8,127 nt of DNA, taken from positions 1 through 8,127 of the forward strand of contig NZ_JAKJHX010000161.1 in assembly GCF_021648855.1 (NCBI RefSeq), written 5' to 3'. Origin of the DNA: Tychonema litorale BBK16 (lineage in GTDB: Bacteria; Cyanobacteriota; Cyanobacteriia; Cyanobacteriales; Microcoleaceae). Under the pieces are notes generated by a model, which was given only the letters and a program-made list of their open reading frames with translations, was not told where the DNA came from and searched no databases. Numbering within the stretch: position 1 is the stretch's first letter; each line of letters begins with the position of its first letter. Shown here in pieces: positions 1-6,402 of the stretch. The translations under genes and the position numbers were made by a program.

Positions 1-135
1 CATCAGCCAGCGCGATCGAGGTTTGTGAAACAGCCAAAAACTTAGGGCCAGCGGTATTAAACCTAAAAACAAATTCCAAGACATCCAGCGGACATTGTGT
101 CCCATTGCCCGCAGCGCTTCTACGATTAAATCCAT
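1..135 (-). CDS. DUF1361-like membrane protein, N-terminal part (runs off left edge)
   Basis: This is an open frame of 45 codons from an ATG at 133-135 to the window edge with no stop, so only the N-terminus is present. The peptide begins MDLIVEALRAMG and then has a hydrophobic stretch at about residues 20-36 (WNLFLGLIPLALSFWLF). That stretch is followed by a basic segment (HKPRSRW), as expected for a membrane segment with a positively charged flank. The motif RWMxWNLFLxLIPLxLSFWLF is, from memory, characteristic of the DUF1361 family of multi-pass membrane proteins of about 200 residues, whose function is unknown. There is no clear Shine-Dalgarno site. An internal ATG at 103-105 is a possible alternative start. 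A promoter match lies upstream at 182-209. The gene follows the histidine kinase on the same strand after a 110-bp gap, but the promoter and palindrome between them suggest separate transcription. The family call is from motif recall only. Confidence 0.6.
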   Translation of the reverse strand, partial: MDLIVEALRAMGHNVRWMSWNLFLGLIPLALSFWLFHKPRSRWLM

Positions 136-181
136 AAGTTATAATTTTCTACAATTAAAGGGATTGAGGCAGCTTGAATCT

Positions 182-209
182 ATTTTAGCCACTAATTGGT
201 TTGGGTCAA
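182..209 (-). promoter_or_regulatory. Sigma70-type promoter candidate for the DUF1361-like gene
   Basis: Reading the minus strand, TTGACC (complement of 204-209) is followed by a 16-bp spacer and TAAAAT (complement of 182-187). Each hexamer matches the consensus at five of six positions. Transcription would start near 175 and give a leader of about 40 nt before the ATG at 135. The position and orientation suit the downstream gene, but no start-site data are available. Confidence 0.4.
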
Positions 210-213
210 TTGG

Positions 214-236
214 AGGAGACGGCAATGCCGTCTCCT
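214..236. repeat. Near-perfect palindrome / hairpin after the kinase stop codon
   Basis: The arms AGGAGACGGC (214-223) and GCCGTCTCCT (227-236) are exact complements around a 3-nt centre (AAT), giving a 10-bp, GC-rich stem. It begins 10 bp beyond the kinase stop codon (246-248) and just upstream of the promoter candidate for the next gene. It could end the kinase transcript, but no T-run follows it on either strand, so it is not a canonical intrinsic terminator. Palindromes of this kind are also seen as dispersed elements in filamentous cyanobacteria. The structure is seen directly; its role is not. Confidence 0.6.
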
Positions 237-245
237 GACGGGGAT

Positions 246-3200
246 TTACCCGATCGGAATTTGAATCCGAAAAGTTGTCCCGCGCCCTATTTCCGAAATA
301 CACTCAATCTTGCCTTTGTGCTTCTCCACCACAATCGAGTGGGAAATAGACATCCCCAACCCCGTGCCTTTCCCGACTTCTTTTGTAGTATAAAATGGAT
401 TAAAAATGCGATCGATTACCGACTGTGGCATTCCCATACCATTGTCCGAAATTTCAATCGCCAGCATTTTCTCAGAAGTCACCTTGGTAGCAATCGCAAT
501 TGTACCAGGATTTTCTTCACATTCCAGAATAGATAACTTTTTATATCGTTCCTCGATCGCATCAATGCCATTAGCAATAATATTCATGAACACCTGATTT
601 AGTTGACTAGGATAGCACTCCACCAGTGGCAACTTCCCGAAGTCATTAATTACTTGAATTGCAGGCTGGCCATTCAGTCCCTTCAAACGGTGCTGCAAAA
701 TCAACAAAGTGCTCTCAATCCCTGCATGAATATCCACCGGCTTCATTTCAGATTCATCCAGACGCGAGAAATTTCTGAGCGACAAAACAATTTGTCTGAT
801 TCGCTGTGTTCCTACCTGCATGGAACTCACTATTTTAATTAAGTCTTCAGCCATAAAATCCAAATCTATTTCTTCAATTTTATTAAGAATTATTGGATTA
901 GGTTGTGGGAATTGCTCGGCGTACAAATTTACTAAATCGAGTAAGTGTCTGGTATACTCATTAAGATATTTAATATTACCATGAATAAAGTTAACAGGAT
1001 TATTGATTTCGTGAGCAATGCCAGCAACCAGTTCGCCCAAAGAAGACATTTTTTCCGTTTGAATTAGCTGAGCTTGAGTAGAACGCAATTCTAGCATCGC
1101 TGTTTCGAGCTGTTGAGCTCTTTCTCTTTCTAGTACCTCACTTTGTCGCAGTGCTGCTTCTGCTTGTTTGCGCGTCGTAATATTCTGAGCAAATCCAATG
1201 ATCACCTTGGGTTGGTTATCAGCATTCCTGCTAAAGATAGTATCCCGACTTTGCAGCCAAAACCATTCACCATTTGCTCCTAGCATTCGATACTCAATTT
1301 CCCAAACTTCGCCATCTTTAATACCTGCAAAGCTAGCATGATATTCTAGAATTTTCACCATGTCTTCGGGGTGGAGTAACTGAGGCATCAGCATCGAACC
1401 CATTTCTTGAGTTTCGTCAAATGTATAGCCCAAAAGTGTTCCCACTGAAGAATTAGCGTAGATATTTCGCTGTTCTTCTAAGTCGTAGAGATACAAGATT
1501 CCGGGAGTAGCATCGGCTATTTTTTGAATGAACTGCTGGCTTTCTTGTAAGGCTGCCTCCGCTTGTTTGCGATCGGTAATATCAATGGTGATACCGTCCC
1601 AAAGAATATCGCCGTTTTCTGTGGATTCTGGACGCGCATTTACCTGAAACCATTTGATTTTAGATGAGGGCAAAATTAGCCGTCCTTCCCACAGCCAAGG
1701 CTGTATGTTTTTAGCAGAAATAGTAATGGATTCGTAATAATCTTGGCTATCATCTGGATGAACTAAATCGATTAATAAATCAGAATTTTGCTGAATTGCT
1801 TCTGGTTCCAATTCAAACATTTCTCGGCAAGCAGGACTCACGTAAGGAAAACTTACAGAGTTATCTGACCGCAATAAACATTGATAAATCATCCCCGGCA
1901 AATTGGCTGCTAGCTTTTGAAATCTGCTCTCGCTTGCCATCAATTCTTTTTCTGTTTCCTGGCGTTCGGCAATTTCTGTTTGCAACTGCACAAAAGCTTG
2001 ACTCAATTCCGATGTTCGCTTGATTACTCTATTTTCTAAGTCTTCATTCACTTGTTGAAGACTTTCTTCTGCTTGTTTTTGTTCGATCGCAATTCCGGCT
2101 AAATTTCTTGCTACTTCTATGAGTTGCCACTCAAACTCTTCGGGAGTGCGTGGCCCAGAATAATACATCACAAAAGTTCCCAAGAGTTGAGATTGAGATG
2201 AGAAAATAGGAATAGACCAACAAGCTCTCAGTCCAAAGCTTAAAGCTAAATCTCGATAATTTTCCCACAGCGGATCGTTGGCAATATCTGTGACAATCAC
2301 AGACTCTTTGCGATAGGCAGCAGTGCCACAGGAACCAATATTCGGACCGATCGCTACACCATCAATAGCAGCATTATAACTCTCAGGCAAACTCGGTGCG
2401 ACTCCGTGCATCAGGTGTTTGCCTTCTTGATCTAAAAGCAAAATTGAACCCATCATATCTCTAGATTGCTGTTCAATAATTTTCACTAAAGCATTTAAAG
2501 TATCCCCCAGAAGAGTGCCTTTAGCAATCATTTCTAATATTTCTTTTTGACCAGCTAACCAACTTTCAGCCTGCTTGCGCTTGGTAATATCGCGGGCCAT
2601 CCAAATAACGGTGTTTTCCTGCATTGGCGCAATGTTAGCAACAAACCAAATTTCTCTGTTGCCAATTTGCAGGCTGTATTCTAGTGATTGGTTTTGCTTT
2701 GTGTCGGCGACAAGTTGAATTTTGCTGAGGAAATAATCTGCGGTTTCTAGTGGAAATAATTCGTGCAGAGTCTTGTTGATAATTTCTGCTGGTGGCTTAT
2801 ACAAAAGTTCGGGATTTGTCGGCGCAACTTTCAGATAACGTCCTTCCCGATCAATCACAAAAATGACATCATTCATGGCTGCAAATAAGGCCCGCAGTTC
2901 TGCTTCAGAATCTTGCAGGGCGATTTCAGCTTTTTTGCGATCGCTAATATCCGTCCCCACGCATAGCAATCCTCTCAAGTGTCCTTTCTCATTCAGCAAA
3001 GGTTGATTTCTCCAGACTATCCACATTTTGCCTCCATTACGGTGGATAACTTCATGTTCTTGATTGAAGTATCGTTCTGCGTGTGGTAGGAAATCTCTAG
3101 TTATTGCCAAAATATCTAAATCTGCACCCGATATCAGAGTCCAGATCGCACTTTTGCCAATTATTTCTGCTTGTGAATACCCAAAAACACTCTCAGCAAA

Positions 3201-4178
3201 CTCATTGAAAAAAGTAATATTGCCTCGACTATCCAACTGCACAATGATGCTATTAGCATTCTCCACCAATTGCCGATACTTCGCCTCACTTGCGCGCAAC
3301 TTGGCCGGCCCATACACCCAGTTAAACGTCACCACACCGCTCAAAAGTGCCAACAGCCCGCCTCCAGTCAGCCAAAACCCCCGGAATGGTGAATTTTTTT
3401 GCCATCCCCCCAGAGGAATTGCGGCTAACTGCCAGGAACCGCTGGGTAATGTCACTTCCAGCAGTACGGGATCTTGCTGAAAAATTGCTCCATCGCCGAA
3501 AAACACTTCGCCGGACACTCCCTTTCCGTCTTTGCCTCGCAGAGCGTATTGTAGCTTGGCTGAGGGGTCTTTGATGCCTGTCTCATTGAGGAGGATATCT
3601 TGGTCGATGAGAACGCCTGTCAAGCCCCAGTAAACTCCTGTTTCGGGTTCTGCGCCGGCGGGTGTGAGAAAAATGGGCGATCGACTTATAAACCCAATGT
3701 TACCTGCCAACAATTTTACTGGTCCAGCAAGTACAGTTTTTCGAGTCGCGATCGCCTCTTCGACCATTTGTCGCTGTGTCGGTATCGTCATCAAGTCAAC
3801 TCCGATCGCCGATTCATTGCCTACAAGCGGATACATATAAGCGATGGTGGTACTTTTCACCAAACCGATGCTACTAATTCCGGCTTGGTTGGCCAGCAGA
3901 ATTTTCCCCATAGCTGCAAATTCCGCTTCGCTGATGTTTGGGTTTTGGGAGACATAAGCCACCAAACCTCGCATCAGAAATAACCGCGAGTTCAACCCGC
4001 CTTCGAGATTAGAACGGACTGTGCTAAGTTGGTTGATGGTATTAGCGCGGTTGTACTGCCAAAAGCGTAGCTGTTCCGATCGATCTAAAAGGCAAACACC
4101 ACTCAAAATTGCTACTGATGCGGAAATTGCGGCTAAATACGGTGAAATTTGGAAATTTTTCATCATAAAGTAGGGCAT
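246..4178 (-). CDS. Membrane-bound CHASE-PAS-GAF sensor histidine kinase, orphan
   Basis: This 1310-residue protein should sense an external ligand and several internal cues, autophosphorylate, and pass phosphate to an unlinked response regulator. Domains in order are: TM1 at about 12-31; a CHASE-type periplasmic domain at about 65-255; TM2 at about 267-289; PAS1 at about 297-412; PAS2 at about 424-532; GAF at about 545-700 (GSCGTA at 615-620); a coiled coil at about 700-748; PAS3 at about 749-868; PAS4 at about 878-1001; a helical linker; HisKA with the H-box at 1048-1061 (phosphoacceptor His1056 in GIAHEINNP); and HATPase_c. In the ATPase domain the N-box Asn is 1203, the G1 box is DNGMGMP (1245-1251), the F-box is FNPFYTT (1259-1265), and the G2 box is GKGTGLGMS (1269-1277). 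All catalytic boxes are intact. It has no receiver domain, and no regulator gene is adjacent. The start is uncertain: ATGs occur at 4178, 4166 and 4163, none with a clear Shine-Dalgarno site. A TATAAT lies at 4193-4198 on the minus strand, but without a -35 element. The ligand cannot be predicted. Confidence 0.95.
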   Translation of the reverse strand: MPYFMMKNFQISPYLAAISASVAILSGVCLLDRSEQLRFWQYNRANTINQLSTVRSNLEGGLNSRLFLMRGLVAYVSQNPNISEAEFAAMGKILLANQAGISSIGLVKSTTIAYMYPLVGNESAIGVDLMTIPTQRQMVEEAIATRKTVLAGPVKLLAGNIGFISRSPIFLTPAGAEPETGVYWGLTGVLIDQDILLNETGIKDPSAKLQYALRGKDGKGVSGEVFFGDGAIFQQDPVLLEVTLPSGSWQLAAIPLGGWQKNSPFRGFWLTGGGLLALLSGVVTFNWVYGPAKLRASEAKYRQLVENANSIIVQLDSRGNITFFNEFAESVFGYSQAEIIGKSAIWTLISGADLDILAITRDFLPHAERYFNQEHEVIHRNGGKMWIVWRNQPLLNEKGHLRGLLCVGTDISDRKKAEIALQDSEAELRALFAAMNDVIFVIDREGRYLKVAPTNPELLYKPPAEIINKTLHELFPLETADYFLSKIQLVADTKQNQSLEYSLQIGNREIWFVANIAPMQENTVIWMARDITKRKQAESWLAGQKEILEMIAKGTLLGDTLNALVKIIEQQSRDMMGSILLLDQEGKHLMHGVAPSLPESYNAAIDGVAIGPNIGSCGTAAYRKESVIVTDIANDPLWENYRDLALSFGLRACWSIPIFSSQSQLLGTFVMYYSGPRTPEEFEWQLIEVARNLAGIAIEQKQAEESLQQVNEDLENRVIKRTSELSQAFVQLQTEIAERQETEKELMASESRFQKLAANLPGMIYQCLLRSDNSVSFPYVSPACREMFELEPEAIQQNSDLLIDLVHPDDSQDYYESITISAKNIQPWLWEGRLILPSSKIKWFQVNARPESTENGDILWDGITIDITDRKQAEAALQESQQFIQKIADATPGILYLYDLEEQRNIYANSSVGTLLGYTFDETQEMGSMLMPQLLHPEDMVKILEYHASFAGIKDGEVWEIEYRMLGANGEWFWLQSRDTIFSRNADNQPKVIIGFAQNITTRKQAEAALRQSEVLERERAQQLETAMLELRSTQAQLIQTEKMSSLGELVAGIAHEINNPVNFIHGNIKYLNEYTRHLLDLVNLYAEQFPQPNPIILNKIEEIDLDFMAEDLIKIVSSMQVGTQRIRQIVLSLRNFSRLDESEMKPVDIHAGIESTLLILQHRLKGLNGQPAIQVINDFGKLPLVECYPSQLNQVFMNIIANGIDAIEERYKKLSILECEENPGTIAIATKVTSEKMLAIEISDNGMGMPQSVIDRIFNPFYTTKEVGKGTGLGMSISHSIVVEKHKGKIECISEIGRGTTFRIQIPIG

Positions 4179-4346
4179 TTGTGGCTGATTTAATTATATT
4201 GTTCAGTTTGAAGATAAGTTGATTTTAGTCCGACCTGCGTAGTGAAGTGCAATAGCTTTGGTATAAATTGATATATAATTGTCAAAAAGCTACGGCTGCC
4301 GAAATTGGGAGTGTCCCGGAATTTATGGGGAAATGGGCGATCGACT

Positions 4347-4364
4347 TTTGGCAGATTTGGCAGA
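4347..4364. repeat. Perfect 9-bp tandem duplication upstream of tldD
   Basis: TTTGGCAGA occurs twice back to back (4347-4355 and 4356-4364), 64 bp before the tldD start codon. A spacing of nearly one helical turn would place two protein-binding half-sites on the same DNA face. Such repeats can also arise by simple slippage. The first copy supplies the -35 of a weak promoter candidate. Function is unproven. Confidence 0.6.
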
Positions 4365-4375
4365 AAGATTAAACT
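4348..4375 (+). promoter_or_regulatory. Weak promoter candidate for tldD
   Basis: TTGGCA (4348-4353, five of six to consensus) is followed by a 16-bp spacer and TAAACT (4370-4375, four of six). The start would be near 4382, leaving a leader of about 47 nt. The -35 falls inside the 9-bp tandem repeat. An alternative AT-rich -10 (TATAAT at 4274-4279) has no matching -35. This is a low-certainty call. Confidence 0.25.
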
Positions 4376-4428
4376 GAAGTTAGCAATTATATTCAACGCT
4401 ACGGCGAATCAATCATAGGGTCAAATTA

Positions 4429-5796
4429 ATGCAAGAACAGTTGATGGAAGCGATCGCACCTTACCGCGATCGGGTAGATTATCTAGAAGTTCGCCTCGAA
4501 AAAAGCGAGTCAACAGCAATTAGTTTTCGCGGCCTTCAGTTGGATGCCGTCAACCGCAGTTTTAGCCTCGCCGGTGGTATCCGCGCTTGTCACAAAGGCG
4601 GCTGGAGTTTTGTAACTTTTAATAGTTTGGCTGAATTAAAAGACCGTATTGAAGAAGCTGTGCTTCAGTCTCGCTTAGTCGGTAGCGAAAAGACTGTACT
4701 AGCAGATGTCACACCGGTTCAAGATTATGTAGCTGTGGAATTGGGTCGCGATCCACGCTCTATTACTTTAGCAGAAAAACGGCAGTTGTTGCAATCTTAT
4801 AACCAATTGCTATTAGATTATGACCCGCGAATTCAGACCACAATGGCTGGTTATAGCGACAGATTTGGGATTACTTACTTTGTGAATTCTCAAGGCACTT
4901 CCATCGCTCAAGAGCGGTTGGATGTGACTGGACGTTTTGGAGCAATTGCCCGTGGTGAGGGCGGTGTGGTGCGCCAAGGGTTTGAGTCTATTCATTCGCG
5001 ATCGGACTACGATGTCTTGACAAATATTGAAGATCGTGTTAAAAATGCTGCGGTTAGAGCTGTCAGCCAACTTGAAGCAAAATCAGTGAAAGGCGGTCAG
5101 TATCCGGTGATTTTAGACCCTTATTTGTCAGGGGTATTTATTCACGAAGCTTTCGGTCATTTGTCGGAAGCTGACGGCATTTACGAGAACCCAAAAATGC
5201 AGGAATTGTTGACTTTGGGTAAACCAGTCGCGATCGCCCAATTGAATGTAATTGACGACGCAACTTTGCCTGGATTACCGGGAACATTGAAATACGACGA
5301 CGAAGGTGTGCCCGCTCAGTGCAAACATTTAATTAAAAATGGCGTTTTAACCCAACGAATGCACAATCGCGAGACTGCGGGCAAAATGGGTGAAGCTCCG
5401 ACGGGAAATGCGCGGGCTTTGAGTGCTACTTTTATGCCATTGGTAAGAATGACTAATACTGCGATCGAATCTGGCGAAAATTCCTTTGAAGAAATGATTG
5501 GCGATATCGCAGAAGGAGTTTATGCAGTGCGGATGTTGGGGGGACAAACTAATGGTGAAATGTTTACCTTTGCGGCGGCTCAAGGTTACATGATTCGCGA
5601 CGGCAAATTGGCTGAACCCGTGAGCGATGTGACGTTAAGTGGTAACGTTTTTCAGACACTAAAGGATATTGAGGCGATCGGAAATGACTCAGTTTATGCC
5701 TACGGTGGTTGTGGAAAAGGTGGCCAGGGCGGCTTACCCGTAAGTGTTGGTGGCCCCCATTTGCGAATTAAAAATGTCGTTGTCGGCGGAAGGTAA
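4429..5796 (+). CDS. tldD: TldD-family metalloprotease subunit
   Basis: This 455-residue protein belongs to the TldD/PmbA (U62) family. TldD pairs with the catalytically inactive TldE/PmbA to make a zinc protease that, in the systems studied, trims unfolded peptides such as microcin B17 leaders and the CcdA antitoxin in the cytoplasm. The catalytic motif HEAFGH is seen at 239-244, giving His239 and His244 as zinc ligands and Glu240 as general base. The third ligand expected for TldD is the Cys of the C-terminal CGKGGQG motif, here Cys428. The N-terminal part (YLEVRLEKSESTAISFRG) and the glycine-rich end (LPVSVGGPHLRIKNV) also fit. Its length is a little below the 481 residues of E. coli TldD. 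The ATG at 4429 has only a weak AGGG (4417-4420) upstream; a second ATG is at 4444. No tldE/pmbA follows: the gene ends just before a terminator hairpin. It is divergent from the kinase and convergent with the 49-residue gene. Confidence 0.92.
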   Translation: MQEQLMEAIAPYRDRVDYLEVRLEKSESTAISFRGLQLDAVNRSFSLAGGIRACHKGGWSFVTFNSLAELKDRIEEAVLQSRLVGSEKTVLADVTPVQDYVAVELGRDPRSITLAEKRQLLQSYNQLLLDYDPRIQTTMAGYSDRFGITYFVNSQGTSIAQERLDVTGRFGAIARGEGGVVRQGFESIHSRSDYDVLTNIEDRVKNAAVRAVSQLEAKSVKGGQYPVILDPYLSGVFIHEAFGHLSEADGIYENPKMQELLTLGKPVAIAQLNVIDDATLPGLPGTLKYDDEGVPAQCKHLIKNGVLTQRMHNRETAGKMGEAPTGNARALSATFMPLVRMTNTAIESGENSFEEMIGDIAEGVYAVRMLGGQTNGEMFTFAAAQGYMIRDGKLAEPVSDVTLSGNVFQTLKDIEAIGNDSVYAYGGCGKGGQGGLPVSVGGPHLRIKNVVVGGR

Positions 5797-5807
5797 TCAA
5801 AAATAAA

Positions 5808-5838
5808 AAACCCCGACTTCTTGAAGGAAGCGGGGTTT
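5808..5838. terminator. Hairpin terminator between convergent genes
   Basis: AAACCCCG (5808-5815) pairs with CGGGGTTT (5831-5838), and the stem continues inward as CTTC/GAAG with one bulged A at 5816 around a 6-nt loop. This gives about 12 bp. It starts 12 bp after the tldD stop. On the minus strand the stem is followed by a U-rich run (complement of 5799-5807), so it is the stronger intrinsic terminator for the small gene at 5963-6112. On the plus strand it has only a short T tract. The core resembles a dispersed ACCCCGACTTCTTGAAG-type palindrome I recall from filamentous cyanobacteria, with a diverged right arm. Confidence 0.7.
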
Positions 5839-5950
5839 ATCTACTGACTAACAGAGGAGTGAAAACATAGCAAAGTATGGTTATGGGAATTCTGCATTTC
5901 TCACGTGGCCATCTCAAATTAAAAGACAAGTTTTATACAGACAAATTTCT

Positions 5951-5958
5951 GCGATCGC
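5951..5958. repeat. HIP1 octamer (highly iterated palindrome)
   Basis: GCGATCGC is the palindromic octamer strongly over-represented in many cyanobacterial genomes. This copy is intergenic, 5 bp beyond the stop of the 49-residue gene. Other exact copies are at 2937-2944, 3748-3755, 4450-4457 and 5230-5237, all inside coding sequence. Five in 8.1 kb compares with about 0.1 expected in random sequence. Many one-base variants (such as GCGATCGG and CCGATCGC) are also present. It supports the cyanobacterial assignment and is not a local regulatory site. Confidence 0.85.
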
Positions 5959-5962
5959 TTAC

Positions 5963-6112
5963 TTAAAACTGTTTCATTTCTGCTTCAAGTACCCGAACCA
6001 AATCTTGATTACCACTGGCTCTAGCTACTTCGATGCGGTGTGCCAGTTGCTTCTGAATATTAGCTCGGTGGGTTTCGGCTATTTTTTTGACGTTTTGACG
6101 ATTTGCGTTCAT
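5963..6112 (-). CDS. Small basic helical protein, 49 residues, unknown function
   Basis: The minus strand encodes 49 residues from an ATG (6110-6112) to a TAA (5963-5965). The peptide starts MNANRQNVKKIAETHRANIQ and ends RVLEAEMKQF. Evidence that it is a real gene: AAGGAAG (complement of 6120-6126) sits 7 nt before the ATG, an AT-rich -10-like TATATT lies upstream (complement of 6159-6164), and a terminator hairpin with a U-run follows at 5808-5838. The protein has 9 Lys/Arg, 5 Asp/Glu and 2 His, no Cys and no hydrophobic segment. Its pattern suggests one long amphipathic helix or a helical hairpin broken near ASGNQD (residues 32-37). It is probably cytosolic, and could bind RNA, DNA or a protein partner. 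It vaguely resembles other unnamed small cyanobacterial proteins, but I cannot assign a family. At this length it is easily missed by gene callers. Confidence 0.75.
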   Translation of the reverse strand: MNANRQNVKKIAETHRANIQKQLAHRIEVARASGNQDLVRVLEAEMKQF

Positions 6113-6119
6113 GATGGTG

Positions 6120-6126
6120 CTTCCTT
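6120..6126 (-). promoter_or_regulatory. Ribosome binding site of the 49-residue gene
   Basis: The minus strand reads AAGGAAG, 7 nt before the ATG at 6112. This is the clearest Shine-Dalgarno sequence in the window and is the main reason to accept so short a reading frame and this start. Confidence 0.65.
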
Positions 6127-6211
6127 ATATTAAATTCGGTGTAAACCGCTACCCTTCTAATATAACGCAAAATTTCAAAAAGTATCTAAATTTACAAAAT
6201 CTTCATATTTA

Positions 6212-6240
6212 TTGACCGATCGACCAAAATAGTCTATAGT
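6212..6240 (+). promoter_or_regulatory. Orphan plus-strand promoter candidate
   Basis: TTGACC (6212-6217), a 17-bp spacer, and TATAGT (6235-6240) match the sigma70-type consensus at five of six positions in each hexamer. No plus-strand gene follows for about 1 kb. The transcript would cross the rest of the tandem repeat and then run antisense to the 3' end of pdxJ. The -10 lies in the first repeat copy; the second copy has the same -10 but lacks the -35. It may be fortuitous or may start a small or antisense RNA. Confidence 0.3.
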
Positions 6241-6279
6241 CCAGCGTAATCGACCAAAATAGTCTATAGTCCAGCGTAA
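6220..6279. repeat. Perfect 2 x 30-bp tandem duplication
   Basis: Positions 6220-6249 and 6250-6279 are identical, each starting TCGACCAAAATAG and ending CCAGCGTAA, with no spacer. The unit contains CTATAG, a 6-bp palindrome. It lies in the 290-bp region between the 49-residue gene and pdxJ, about 108 bp upstream of the former. Two perfect copies imply a recent duplication or active maintenance. The unit does not resemble a CRISPR repeat (no spacers) or any insertion-sequence end I know. Confidence 0.9.
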
Positions 6280-6345
6280 AAGTCAATAGGCAAATCTTGA
6301 CAATTCTGATTAATTCCCCTAGAGCGTATTTTTTTGCCCCGGAGA

Positions 6346-6375
6346 TTCCCTCTTAGCCCCCAGCCCTAGAGGGAT
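6346..6375 (-). terminator. Imperfect hairpin downstream of pdxJ
   Basis: TCCCTCT (6347-6353) can pair with AGAGGGA (6368-6374), with a C-rich loop in between on the plus strand. It lies about 30 bp beyond the pdxJ stop at 6403. It has no T-run on either side, so it is only a possible transcript end or processing structure. The rest of the intergenic region (6113-6402) holds the tandem duplication, a T7 tract at 6329-6335 and nothing else that I recognise. Confidence 0.3.
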
Positions 6376-6402
6376 CGAACCCGTCAGATATCAGAATCGT
6401 GT

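Noticed and set aside
2060..2550. Possible bilin-binding (cyanobacteriochrome) GAF domain in the kinase
   Set aside because: The GAF has Cys617 and Cys653, but neither sits in the Cys-His or DXCF chromophore motif, so a plain GAF domain is the better call.
3600..3983. 127-codon plus-strand frame and other long frames opposite the kinase
   Set aside because: They are shadows of the kinase coding strand, with no homology-like composition or ribosome binding sites.
4256..4372. Short plus-strand open frame ending MGKWAIDFWQIWQKD before tldD
   Set aside because: It has no convincing start or ribosome binding site, and the Trp-rich end is produced by the 9-bp tandem repeat. It is more likely chance than an upstream peptide.
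4190..4396. 68-codon minus-strand frame upstream of the kinase
   Set aside because: It lies in AT-rich intergenic DNA, has no Shine-Dalgarno site, looks like no known family, and would cover the tldD promoter region.
5839..5962. Region between the convergent terminator and the small gene
   Set aside because: Scanned for tRNA-like folds, small frames and repeats; apart from the HIP1 octamer at 5951-5958 nothing was supportable.
6220..6279. CRISPR-like repeats
   Set aside because: The two 30-bp copies abut with no spacer and there is no third copy, leader or cas gene, so this is a simple tandem duplication.
6297..6325. TTGACA at 6297-6302 as a promoter -35
   Set aside because: No acceptable -10 hexamer is found 16-18 bp downstream, so the match is probably accidental.
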